This document shows, in pieces, positions 16,619 through 25,336 of a stretch of 53,966 bases of DNA. Below the pieces are notes generated by a model that was not told the DNA's origin, did no database searches, and saw only the letters and a list, made by a program, of their open reading frames with translations. The stretch comes from Cryomorphaceae bacterium (GTDB lineage Bacteria; Bacteroidota; Bacteroidia; Flavobacteriales; Schleiferiaceae), in the NCBI GenBank assembly GCA_017858515.1, contig JAFMBM010000015.1, positions 1 through 53,966 on the forward strand, written 5' to 3'. The translations under genes and the position numbers were made by a program. The stretch's first letter is position 1, and every line of letters begins with the position of its first letter.

Positions 16619-17722
16619 GTGAAAAAATTATTTACCCTCTTATGTTCAGTGCTTTTTGCTATAAGTAGCCCCGCGCAGCTAATAATCAACGAGGTACTTT
16701 ATGATCCATCGAACTCTGGTTTAGCTGGAGATGCCAATGGCGACGGTGTGTACGACCAAGAAGAAGATTCATTTATTGAATTTGTGAATGCAGGCAACAG
16801 CAATTTTGACGCAAGTGGTTACCAAATTTGGGATGATACCAGCGCAACAGGAAGCCTGCGATTTGTAGTTCCAGCCGGAACTTTTGTTCCACCCAATGGA
16901 GCCATGGTTGTTTTTGGAAGCGGTCCATTGGTAGGTACTTTTGGTGGAGCAGTGCTTCTTTCGGCAGACACCACCTCCTCTCACCTTAACTTAAACAACT
17001 CAGGGGAAGTTATTGGCATTAAAGACGCTAGTGGTGCTTGGGTATTGTTTTTTGACTCGGATGCACTCTCTAACAATCCGAATGAATCGTATACGCGTTT
17101 CCCAGATATTACGGGTGCCTTCTTGCAGCATGCAGATACTACTTCCATTTTATTTTCTCCGGGAACCCGCACAGATGGAACGCCTTTTTCAACGGCCTTT
17201 GTTGTGGAGAGCATAAGTGTTCAATCTACAACTGGATCAACAGATATAAGCACCAATTTGGGTACGCTTCAATTAAGTTCTACCGTATTGCCCTCATTTG
17301 CTAGCGATATGAGCGTAACATGGTCTGTGGGTTCTGGTGCCGGTTCAGCAACAGTGGATGCCAATGGCTTGGTTTCCGCCATAGCGAATGGGAACATCTG
17401 GATTGTTGCCAGTTCGAATGATGGCACCAACATTTCAGATTCTATTGAGATTACCATCACCAATCAGGCCTTTAGCCTAGAAGAATTCACTTCTTTGAAT
17501 GTAGAATTATACCCCAATCCGGCGGAAAACTACATCCACCTTAAAACAGCGAACAAAAACATTGATGAAATACGTCTGATGGATATTTCAGGCGCTTTAA
17601 TTCAAACCTATATTGGCAGAACAGAAGAAATTGATATTTCTCATTTAAGCAAGGGCACCTATCTCTTGCATTTAAGTAGTGGAAATAAGGTACAAATCAT
17701 TCGATTCCAAAAAGGTCTATAA
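16619..17722 (+). CDS. T9SS-secreted protein with lamin-tail and BIG2 domains
   Basis: The start is GTG at 16619, giving a clean signal peptide (KKLFTLLCSVLFAISSPA). The 367-residue product has one lamin-tail domain (about 20-195) with a canonical EF-hand-like loop (DANGDGVYDQEE). A BIG2-like Ig domain (198-282; LVSAIANGNIWIVASSNDGT) and a T9SS sorting domain (from ELYPNPAEN, about 297) follow. It is the simplest member of the cluster and is preceded by the second copy of the direct-repeat operator, so I infer coregulation with the gene at 11571. A lipoprotein relative follows after 34 bases and is probably cotranscribed. Confidence 0.88.
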   Translation: MKKLFTLLCSVLFAISSPAQLIINEVLYDPSNSGLAGDANGDGVYDQEEDSFIEFVNAGNSNFDASGYQIWDDTSATGSLRFVVPAGTFVPPNGAMVVFGSGPLVGTFGGAVLLSADTTSSHLNLNNSGEVIGIKDASGAWVLFFDSDALSNNPNESYTRFPDITGAFLQHADTTSILFSPGTRTDGTPFSTAFVVESISVQSTTGSTDISTNLGTLQLSSTVLPSFASDMSVTWSVGSGAGSATVDANGLVSAIANGNIWIVASSNDGTNISDSIEITITNQAFSLEEFTSLNVELYPNPAENYIHLKTANKNIDEIRLMDISGALIQTYIGRTEEIDISHLSKGTYLLHLSSGNKVQIIRFQKGL

Positions 17723-17758
17723 TTCGATTTTCTAAAAACAACTTAATTTTCGAATTAT
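17719..17758. repeat. Inverted repeat spanning stop and start codons
   Basis: ATAATTCGA (17719-17727) is the reverse complement of TCGAATTAT (17750-17758). The left arm contains the stop of the upstream gene and the right arm ends in the AT of the next gene's ATG. If it forms in RNA it could hide the start. Confidence 0.55.
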
Positions 17759-18704
17759 GAAAAATGGAGCTATTTGGCTTGCAGCCGTCTTTCTTTTGTT
17801 CAATACGGCTTGCGAGACAGATGATGTAATGGGCCCTTCCACAGCAGGTGGACCCGAAGTGAGCCTAACCTTAAGTCCTCAAAGTATTTTAGAAAATGGC
17901 GGAACAGCCAATGTTACGGCTACACTTTCGGCTTCCTCTACCTCTACGGTGGTGGTGAGTCTTTTGTTAGGAGGTACAGCAGCAGAAGGTCAAGACTATA
18001 ACATTAGTGACAATCAAATCAGCATTCCAGCAGGCAGTCTGAGCGCCTCTGTTGTTTTAACCGCCATAGACGACACCAATCAAAATGGTACGCGCACGGT
18101 TGCAATTCAGATTAGTCAAGTAGCTGGAGGGCAATTTTCTCAGCAATTACTGAACCTGAACATCGAAGACGACGATGTACCCGCAGTAGTGCAGTTGATT
18201 TTCAATGAGGTCTTATATGATCCTTCGAATAGCGGATTAGATGGAGATGCCAATGGCGATGGAAGCTATTCTCAAGCCGAAGATGAGTTCTTAGAGATAC
18301 TCAACCTTGGAGCACAAGCAGTAGACCTTTCCGGTTGGAAGGTGTATGACGACGAAGCACTCACTGCTGCAACGCCAAGACATGTGTTTACAAATGGAAC
18401 GAGTATTCCTCCAGGAAAAGCTTTAGTGCTCTTTGGAGGAGGTTCGCCTACTGGATCTTTTGGAAATGCAACCATAGTTACAAGTTCTACTGGTGATATG
18501 AATCTGAATAATGCCGGAGATAAGGTCTATTTGTATGATGCGGTGGGCGATCTTGTGATTAGCTTCGACATAGAACCTTTGTCGAATAACCCAAATGAAA
18601 GTTATACTCGAAATCCCGACATTACCGGAGATTTTGAGCAGCATTCTATTGTTTCAGGCACTTTATTTTCACCGGGTACACGAACAGACGGCTCTCCCTT
18701 TTAA
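17757..18704 (+). CDS. Lipoprotein with Calx-beta and lamin-tail domains
   Basis: The 315-residue product has a lipoprotein signal peptide ending in NTAC (Cys19). A Calx-beta-like domain follows at about 30-140 (GTAAEGQDYNISDNQISIPAG, ENGG, AIDDTNQNGTRTV). A lamin-tail domain fills 145-315, with the loop DANGDGSYSQAE. There is no T9SS sorting domain, which fits, since it is lipid-anchored instead. Calx-beta domains bind calcium, as may the LTD loop. The gene stands between the T9SS-exported lamin-tail genes and the transporter/peptidase set; the next start is 8 bases after its stop. Confidence 0.85.
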   Translation: MKNGAIWLAAVFLLFNTACETDDVMGPSTAGGPEVSLTLSPQSILENGGTANVTATLSASSTSTVVVSLLLGGTAAEGQDYNISDNQISIPAGSLSASVVLTAIDDTNQNGTRTVAIQISQVAGGQFSQQLLNLNIEDDDVPAVVQLIFNEVLYDPSNSGLDGDANGDGSYSQAEDEFLEILNLGAQAVDLSGWKVYDDEALTAATPRHVFTNGTSIPPGKALVLFGGGSPTGSFGNATIVTSSTGDMNLNNAGDKVYLYDAVGDLVISFDIEPLSNNPNESYTRNPDITGDFEQHSIVSGTLFSPGTRTDGSPF

Positions 18705-18712
18705 AACTTTCT

Positions 18713-20086
18713 ATGGGTTCACTTAGTGCCATTTTCGCACTCCTCTTTATCGTTTTGGTAGCCTGGATGTTACTCAAAGACTATCATCCCCAAGCAGTAC
18801 TGCTGGTAGCAGGCTTATCAATGCTGGTACTTGCTCACCTTTTAGGTTCAACCGCATCAGGGCCTAAATCGCCTACTGGTTCTTTTGTTTTCGATTTATT
18901 TCAGCTCTTAAAAGAGTCTTTTTCTCATACCAATATGGGAGTTGGACTTATGATCATGGCCATTGGTGGATTTGTATCCTATATCGATCACATAGGTGCT
19001 TCCAATGCGTTGGTAGATTTTGCCATGAAACCCTTGGGATTGCTTAAAAATTATCCTCAATTAACCGCCGTTGCGGTTATCCCGATTAGTCAGGTGCTCT
19101 TTGTGGCCATTCCATCTGCAGCCGGACTTTGCCTTTTATTAATGGCTTCCATTTTTCCCATCCTCCTTAATTTAGGTGTAAGTCGGATATCGGCTGTTTC
19201 AGTGATTACCGCCTCCACAGCCATTGGTTTAGGGCCTGCCTCGGCCATGTCTGTTCGCGCTTCCGAAGTGATTCAGATGCCCGCAGTTGAATACTTCGTT
19301 CACGAACAAATACCCTTGCTCATTCCACTCACCATTGTAATGACCATTACCTATTATTTTGTTAATCGCTACTTCGACAAAAAGAATGCGCCTAACACTA
19401 TTGCCGCTGAACGAATGGAGGATTCGGGTATTTCAACGGCTCCCAAGCTGTACGCCTTCATTCCTGTTTTGCCCATTGTATTGCTCATTCTCTTTTCTGA
19501 CCTCAGCAAATTATTCGATCCACCTATAAAGCTAGACACTACAACAGCCATGCTGATAAGCCTATTTGCTGCTTTGGTTTTTGAATGGATACGCAAAAGA
19601 AACTTGAAGGTAGTTCTTGGTTCTCTTACTGTTTTTTGGAACGGCATGGGGAATATTTTCAAATCTGTTGTAACCCTTATTATTGCAGCTGATCTCTTTT
19701 CACAAGGATTGATAGCACTTGGATTAATCGATGGCTTATTGGCTATTTCCAACAATATCGGACTCAATGCAGTAGGAATAGGAATTGTAATGACCATTAT
19801 GATCTTCCTTGCCGCCATGCTTATGGGCAGTGGAAACGCAGCCTTTTTCGCCTTTGGACCCTTGATCCCTAATATTGCCGCTAAGTTTGGAGTAAAAAGC
19901 GCTTCTCTTATTCTACCAATGAATTTTGCTGCTTCCATGGGTAGAACGGTTTCTCCCGTTGCTGGAGTGCTTATTGCAGCGGCTGAGATTGCAAAAGTTA
20001 CCGCACTACAAATCGTAAGAAGAAATCTAATCCCGATGATTACAGCCTTGGTTGTAATGCTCATTTATCACTTCATACAGCTATGA
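18713..20086 (+). CDS. DcuC-family C4-dicarboxylate/amino-acid carrier
   Basis: The 457-residue product has about 12 hydrophobic segments and matches the DcuC family (PF03606-like) in length and in motifs such as IDHIGASNALVDFAMKPLG and MNFAASMGRTVSPVAGVLI. Characterised members exchange or export C4-dicarboxylates; others (YfcC-like) are linked to amino acids. It overlaps the isoaspartyl dipeptidase gene by 4 bases (ATGA), so it likely moves aspartate, a dicarboxylate derived from it, or a peptide. Substrate direction cannot be read from sequence. It starts 8 bases after the lamin-tail lipoprotein. Confidence 0.85.
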   Translation: MGSLSAIFALLFIVLVAWMLLKDYHPQAVLLVAGLSMLVLAHLLGSTASGPKSPTGSFVFDLFQLLKESFSHTNMGVGLMIMAIGGFVSYIDHIGASNALVDFAMKPLGLLKNYPQLTAVAVIPISQVLFVAIPSAAGLCLLLMASIFPILLNLGVSRISAVSVITASTAIGLGPASAMSVRASEVIQMPAVEYFVHEQIPLLIPLTIVMTITYYFVNRYFDKKNAPNTIAAERMEDSGISTAPKLYAFIPVLPIVLLILFSDLSKLFDPPIKLDTTTAMLISLFAALVFEWIRKRNLKVVLGSLTVFWNGMGNIFKSVVTLIIAADLFSQGLIALGLIDGLLAISNNIGLNAVGIGIVMTIMIFLAAMLMGSGNAAFFAFGPLIPNIAAKFGVKSASLILPMNFAASMGRTVSPVAGVLIAAAEIAKVTALQIVRRNLIPMITALVVMLIYHFIQL

Positions 20087-21216
20087 TTTTAATAAAAAAC
20101 GCCAATGTATACAGTCCCGATTCTCTTGGCTACAAAGATGTTCTTATAGGCGGGGGAAAGATTTTAGCCATCGATTCAAAAATTGAATCGCATCGTTCCT
20201 TTTCGGTCTTCAATGCGGAAGGAAAAACAATGACTCCTGGAATAATAGACCAGCACATCCATGTAATTGGTGCGGGTGGAAAGCATGGCTTCTCTTCAAT
20301 GACTCCCGAAATTCCCATGACCGACTTAATTGGATGTGGAACCACAACTGTAGTGGGTCTTTTGGGCACCGATGGATCTACCCGTGGAATCAAAACGCTC
20401 TATGCCAAATGCAAGTCTTTAGAGATGGAAGGGGTTTCTGCGTATATGTTTACAGGCTACTTCGGACTAGAACCCATGCATATTACAAGCAATGTGCAAG
20501 ACGAAATGATCTTTATCGACAAGGTTTTAGGCTGTAAAATTGCTATTTCTGACGTGCGCTCTTCTTATCCAACTGATCTAGAATTACTCCATCTTTTACG
20601 TCAAGTTCGTGTTGGAGGAATGATTGCTAAGAAAAAAGGCGTGCTTCATATCCACCTTGGGGCCTTAAATTCTAAAATTGAAAACTTATTGAGAATTGTG
20701 AAAGATCATGAATTCCCAATAGAAAATATTTCGCCTACCCATATGGGAAGAACCCAAGCCTTGCTCGATGAGGGCATTGCTTTCGGAAAAATGGGCGGAA
20801 TGATTGATATCTCTACGGGTGGAACCAATTTCACTGACCCGCATAAGACGATTATTTATGCTTTAGATCACGGCCTTTCTATTGATTATTTGACTTTTAG
20901 TAGCGATGGAAATGCGGGCTTAGACAAGAATGACGAGAATGGAAATCTGATAGGGTTTAAAAAGGCGCCATTTGATCTCAACCTAGCAGAAACCATCCAA
21001 CTAATTAATAAAGGACTTTCCATTACCGATGCCTTTAAAGTGGTAACAGAAAATCCGGCTAGAAATCTCGGTCTAACTCAAAAAGGGCGAATTGAAATGG
21101 GTCGCGATGCAGATTTATGTCTGTTCGACGATGAATTCAAACTCACAGAGGTCTTTTCTTTAGGAAATCAAATGATGAGCGGTGGAAAAGTGATTGTGAA
21201 AAACAGTTTCGATTAA
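20083..21216 (+). CDS. iadA: Isoaspartyl dipeptidase
   Basis: The 377-residue product aligns along its length with E. coli IadA (M38, amidohydrolase fold): metal motif DQHIHVIGAGG, VVGLLGTDG, a Lys in CKIAISDVRS that corresponds to the carboxylated bridging lysine, HIHLG, SPTHM, and the catalytic Asp in FSSDGN. IadA cleaves beta-aspartyl dipeptides formed by isoaspartate damage or released from isopeptide-rich material such as peptidoglycan fragments and cyanophycin. It has no signal peptide, so it acts in the cytoplasm. It is coupled to the DcuC-like gene and followed after 5 bases by a porin, which suggests uptake and use of external peptides. Confidence 0.93.
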   Translation: MILIKNANVYSPDSLGYKDVLIGGGKILAIDSKIESHRSFSVFNAEGKTMTPGIIDQHIHVIGAGGKHGFSSMTPEIPMTDLIGCGTTTVVGLLGTDGSTRGIKTLYAKCKSLEMEGVSAYMFTGYFGLEPMHITSNVQDEMIFIDKVLGCKIAISDVRSSYPTDLELLHLLRQVRVGGMIAKKKGVLHIHLGALNSKIENLLRIVKDHEFPIENISPTHMGRTQALLDEGIAFGKMGGMIDISTGGTNFTDPHKTIIYALDHGLSIDYLTFSSDGNAGLDKNDENGNLIGFKKAPFDLNLAETIQLINKGLSITDAFKVVTENPARNLGLTQKGRIEMGRDADLCLFDDEFKLTEVFSLGNQMMSGGKVIVKNSFD

Positions 21217-21221
21217 ATCAA

Positions 21222-22541
21222 ATGAAAGCCAAACTCCTTTGCTCCCGAAACCTAGGCCTATTCTTCGGCCTTTGTCTTTTCGCACAACTGGGCTTTGCTC
21301 AGGGTGTGAAATTGAAGAAATACTCATTTGGTGAAGGACTCAATTTCGTTGGAGACCAAGGATATTCCATGGAGCTCACGGGTTACATACAGCCCTACCT
21401 CGACGCCACCTTTTTTACAGACACAAACTACCCTGGTGCCGCAAGCAGGTTTAGAATGAGACGCGCACGCTTGCGTTTTGCAGGTAAAGACGAAGACACC
21501 CGCCTCTCATGGAGACTGCAAGTAGATTTAAGTGGAATAGCAGAAATTGAAGCCGGTAGCGCCCAATTTTTAATGGATGCTTGGTTGGGTTACAACCTGA
21601 CCAAAAGATGGATTATTCGTGTAGGACAAAAGAATACCCCTACAGACAACAGAGAATTGCAAATTGCCTCTCAATCCCTTCAATTGGTAGAACGCAGCAA
21701 GGTGACCTCTGCTTTCAGTACCATTCGAGAATTTGGCATTTTCTTAGACGGAACCGTTCGGCTTCCGAAGGGAATGTACCTCAAACCTAGCCTAGTATTG
21801 AGCAATGGTGACGGACTAAACGTTTTCGGACCAGATTTTGGTGGATTTAAATACGGCGGAAGATTGGATTTTCTTCCTTTCGGATTATTCACCAACCTCG
21901 GACAATTTAGAGAGGTAGATATAATGCGTGAGTTGGTGCCACGTTTGGTTCTTGGCGTTGCCTACAGCAAAAATAACGGCATGAGCAGCCGACGTGGTAG
22001 AGAAAGTGGAACCATATTGTATTTGAACGATTTGGGTGAATATTCATTGCCCGATTTTACCAAAATAGGTGTTGATTTTCTTTTTAAGTATCGCGGATTT
22101 AGTGCGCTTGGAGAATTTGTTCTCACCACAGCCACGGTTCCAAACGATATTACACAGCGCGTGCGAGTCGATGGTAGTGTGACTAACACCTTCCTTGTAA
22201 ACGGGGTAGAAGATGTAGAAAATTATGTGAAAGGAAGAATGATGTTGGGCAAGGGATACAACTTCCAAATGGGCTATTTATTTAAAAACAGATTCTCCAT
22301 AGATGCGCGCTACACACATCTTGCCGCAGACGAAAATTCTTTTCTAAACAACGGAACTTTCTTCAATAGACCCAACTATTACACTTTCGGTATTTCTCAA
22401 TATTTCTCTAAAATGTATGGAGCCAAAATACAAGCCTCAATAGACTTTGTAGATCCCAATCCGGGTTCAAATTACTTCGACTCTACTCCCAAAGAGGGCG
22501 ACGAATGGGTCTTCAGATTGATTACCTCATTTGCATTCTAA
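21222..22541 (+). CDS. OprO/OprP-like outer-membrane porin
   Basis: The 439-residue product has a signal peptide (ends near GFAQ, residue 27) and the phosphate-selective porin O/P pattern: an early beta-strand GYIQPYLDATF, FRMRRARLRFAG, WLGYNLTKRWIIRVGQKNTP, and a C-terminal strand ending in FAF (a terminal Phe as in barrel proteins). In Bacteroidota this family is common, and the phosphate specificity of the name need not apply. It sits in the middle of a peptidase/carrier set, so it may admit peptides or anions. It is paralogous to the porin at 24113. The M14 gene follows after 1 base. Confidence 0.87.
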   Translation: MKAKLLCSRNLGLFFGLCLFAQLGFAQGVKLKKYSFGEGLNFVGDQGYSMELTGYIQPYLDATFFTDTNYPGAASRFRMRRARLRFAGKDEDTRLSWRLQVDLSGIAEIEAGSAQFLMDAWLGYNLTKRWIIRVGQKNTPTDNRELQIASQSLQLVERSKVTSAFSTIREFGIFLDGTVRLPKGMYLKPSLVLSNGDGLNVFGPDFGGFKYGGRLDFLPFGLFTNLGQFREVDIMRELVPRLVLGVAYSKNNGMSSRRGRESGTILYLNDLGEYSLPDFTKIGVDFLFKYRGFSALGEFVLTTATVPNDITQRVRVDGSVTNTFLVNGVEDVENYVKGRMMLGKGYNFQMGYLFKNRFSIDARYTHLAADENSFLNNGTFFNRPNYYTFGISQYFSKMYGAKIQASIDFVDPNPGSNYFDSTPKEGDEWVFRLITSFAF

Positions 22542-22542
22542 T

Positions 22543-24099
22543 ATGAAAAAGATCGTCTCCTTATTCTTTGTGGCTTCTTTTTTCTTCTCATTGGCTCAAC
22601 CCAATCCGCAGACAAAAAAAGTAACGGAAAAATTTTTCCCAGACCTCGATATAGAAATAAATACCCCGGCTTTTAAAAAACGAAAGGGGTTTACTAAATA
22701 CACTGAACTCATTGCATTTTTAGATGCCGCTGTAGCAAGCCATTCTGAATTCATTCAATACTCATTCATCGGATCAAGTCAGAAAGGAAAGCAAATTCCC
22801 GTGGTGACTCTAACCAACGGAAAATCAAATAAAAACAAAACAAAAGTTTGGCTTCAAGGCGGATTGCATGGAGATGAACCTGCCAGTACGGAAGGCCTGC
22901 TTTATTTAATCGACCAACTTTTAAACAACCCTACTGAACGCGCCTTATTAGATGATTTACTGATTCAAGTGGTACCCATGGCCAATATTGATGGCTATGA
23001 AAAACAGAATAGACACGCAGCCAACGGACTCGATCTCAACAGAGACCAAACCAAGCTTATGGCGCCTGAATCTGTTTTATTAAAAAAAGCCTTCAGCGAT
23101 TTCAATCCAGAGGTTGCCGTTGATTTTCACGAGTACCGTCCCTACAGAAGAGACTTCGCGCGTATGAGTGATTGGGGTGTTACCTCCGCATTTGATGTGA
23201 TGTTTCTCTACAGCGGGAATTTAAATATCCCATTCGATCTGCGCCAATACACAACCGAAGCATTCGTCAATCCGGCCAAAGAAAAAATGGATGAGCTACA
23301 TCTTCAGCATGCTGATTATGCCTCAACAGGCGACTATCTAGGTGATATTCATTTTAATTTAGGTGGAAGTAGTCCGCGTTCAAGTGCCAGTTCCTATGCC
23401 TTGTCGAACTGTGTTTCTTCTTTAATTGAGGTTAGAGGCGTTGGCATTGGAAGAACTTCTTTCAAAAGACGGGTATTCACTACCTACTCCGTTGCGCTCT
23501 CCTATCTGCATTCTTCTGTTAAAAATGCCGATAAAGTACAAGAGCTCCTGGGCAGATACAATGAGATGGCATCGGATAAGGTGGTTTTAAAATCCAGCAG
23601 GCCTATTCTCTCAGGAACAATGAAAATGATTGATCTATCTACCAATGAGTACATAGAATTAGAATGCGTTATTCACAATGCCCTGCAATCTAGAGCCACA
23701 TTCAAACGCATTCGTCCAACTGCTTACTTACTTCTTCCCTCTGAAACGGCTGCCGCTGAAAAGCTTAAAACCTTAGGAGTGGCGGTACATGAATTAACGG
23801 AAGAAAAAAGTATAGAGGTAGAGGCTTATACCATTTCAAAGTATAAAAGAGAGAGCTATGCTTACGAAGGTATTCATCCTCAGGAAGTTGAAACTATAAT
23901 TGAGAGTCAGAAAGTACTATTTCCTAAAGGATCTTATGTTGTTCTCTTGAACCAAGAGCGGAGCAATTTGGCTGTTTCTGTACTTGAGCCAGAAGTATCG
24001 AGCGGCTTTGTGCACTTTGAAGTTATTAAAGCCGCATTAGGACAAGAATTACCTGTTTATCGCTATACCAAAGCGGAAGAACTGCTGGGTTTAAACTGA
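22543..24099 (+). CDS. M14 zinc carboxypeptidase, exported
   Basis: From ATG 22543 the product has 518 residues with a signal peptide (KIVSLFFVASFFFSLAQ). Zinc and catalytic residues of the M14 family are visible: HGDE in GLHGDEPASTEG (first His and Glu), a later DFHEYRPYRR (second zinc His), and NRDQ (substrate Arg). The catalytic Glu is likely in SLIEVRGVG. The C-terminal 130 residues are an extra beta-rich region. It should remove C-terminal residues from peptides in the periplasm, feeding the isoaspartyl dipeptidase and carriers encoded next to it. A start four codons earlier (22531) would overlap the porin and precede the signal peptide; I reject it. Confidence 0.88.
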   Translation: MKKIVSLFFVASFFFSLAQPNPQTKKVTEKFFPDLDIEINTPAFKKRKGFTKYTELIAFLDAAVASHSEFIQYSFIGSSQKGKQIPVVTLTNGKSNKNKTKVWLQGGLHGDEPASTEGLLYLIDQLLNNPTERALLDDLLIQVVPMANIDGYEKQNRHAANGLDLNRDQTKLMAPESVLLKKAFSDFNPEVAVDFHEYRPYRRDFARMSDWGVTSAFDVMFLYSGNLNIPFDLRQYTTEAFVNPAKEKMDELHLQHADYASTGDYLGDIHFNLGGSSPRSSASSYALSNCVSSLIEVRGVGIGRTSFKRRVFTTYSVALSYLHSSVKNADKVQELLGRYNEMASDKVVLKSSRPILSGTMKMIDLSTNEYIELECVIHNALQSRATFKRIRPTAYLLLPSETAAAEKLKTLGVAVHELTEEKSIEVEAYTISKYKRESYAYEGIHPQEVETIIESQKVLFPKGSYVVLLNQERSNLAVSVLEPEVSSGFVHFEVIKAALGQELPVYRYTKAEELLGLN

Positions 24100-24112
24100 G
24101 AATAAAAACGCT

Positions 24113-25333
24113 ATGAAAAAGATATTATTCCTTGCTTTTATTGCTGTAAGCAGCTTGCTTTCGGCTCAAAAAAAACCTTCAAAAAGCAAGGCCGCCTTTG
24201 AATTAGGTTCAGGATTGAATTTCACATTCAACGATAGTGCATATTACTTTAGCATAGGCGGAATGGTGCAACCCTATATCGGTATCAATACTGTTGAGGA
24301 TTCGGATCCAGACTACTTCCTTAACTCTCGTCGCTCTTATTTTAACCTCGGTGGATCGGCTATTGAAGAAGGAGTTAGCTTTTTCGTGCAGCTTGATTTC
24401 AGTGCCAATGATCCGCTCTTAGACGCCTGGATTGGCTTCCATCCAACCAAAAAATTGAATATATATGTCGGTCAAAAGCAAAGTCTAGCAAACAATCGCG
24501 AAATGTTGGTGATGGAAACGCATCTTCAATATCCAGATAGAAGCCTAATGAGCACTGCTTTTAGTAATACAGGAAGAGAATTTGGTGTTTTTCTGGATTA
24601 CCGATTTGGCGGATCTAAATTTGGATTTGTACCACAGTTGGCCTTCACTTCTGGAGATGGTAGAAATTCTTTCGGCTCCGATTCAAGAGATATCGATTTA
24701 GGCGGATTTAAATACGCCGCACGCTTTGATCTTTATCCACTCGGATTCTTTTCAAAAGGAAACGACCAATCCATAGCCGATCTAACTTATGAAAAATCGC
24801 CAAAATTTGTGATTGGTGCAGCGGCCAGTTACAACGATGGCGCCAGTGAAGCGGTAGGTGAAGGACATGGCAACTTTAGCCTGTTCGACATCAATGGAAA
24901 TGCGCAATTGCCTGATTACAGGCAGGTATATGGAGACTTTTTACTGAAATACAAAGGCTTCTCTCTGTTGGGAGAATATGCTATAGCCACCGCCACTCAG
25001 CTAGAAGGATCCTACATCAACGCCACAGCAAACGACGCACTTTTACCAACAGAAATAAGCGAATTCTTGGCCCTAGGAACGGGTTACAACTTTCAGGCTG
25101 GCTACATCCTTCCGAACAAAGCCTACGGAATAGACGCCAGATACTTTGGCGTAACACCTGAATTTGAATTAAACGCAGCTTCGGTTATTCAAGAACGCTC
25201 TGGTTGGTCCGTTGGCGCTTCTAAGTATTTCAAAGGAAACGCTTGTAAACTGCAGGCCTCTTATACAAGCTTAAGTGGTCAGAGCGTTCTTTCTAGCAGT
25301 CAAATTGAAATCTTGTTCCAAGTGATCTTCTAA
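24113..25333 (+). CDS. Second OprO/OprP-like outer-membrane porin
   Basis: The 406-residue product has a signal peptide (ends near LLSAQ) and the same plan as the porin at 21222: GSGLNFTF, MVQPYIGINT, WIGFHPTKKLNIYVGQKQS, and a C-terminal strand ending in FQVIF. The two are clearly paralogous but well diverged. It closes the likely operon that begins at 17757 or 16619. It ends 3 bases before the stop of the convergent DASS carrier, with no terminator hairpin. Confidence 0.85.
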   Translation: MKKILFLAFIAVSSLLSAQKKPSKSKAAFELGSGLNFTFNDSAYYFSIGGMVQPYIGINTVEDSDPDYFLNSRRSYFNLGGSAIEEGVSFFVQLDFSANDPLLDAWIGFHPTKKLNIYVGQKQSLANNREMLVMETHLQYPDRSLMSTAFSNTGREFGVFLDYRFGGSKFGFVPQLAFTSGDGRNSFGSDSRDIDLGGFKYAARFDLYPLGFFSKGNDQSIADLTYEKSPKFVIGAAASYNDGASEAVGEGHGNFSLFDINGNAQLPDYRQVYGDFLLKYKGFSLLGEYAIATATQLEGSYINATANDALLPTEISEFLALGTGYNFQAGYILPNKAYGIDARYFGVTPEFELNAASVIQERSGWSVGASKYFKGNACKLQASYTSLSGQSVLSSSQIEILFQVIF

Positions 25334-25336
25334 AGA

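Noticed and set aside
19369-20064. Long minus-strand open frame (231 codons) opposite the DcuC-like gene
   Set aside because: It mirrors the hydrophobic coding of the carrier on the other strand; no start context or homology pattern.
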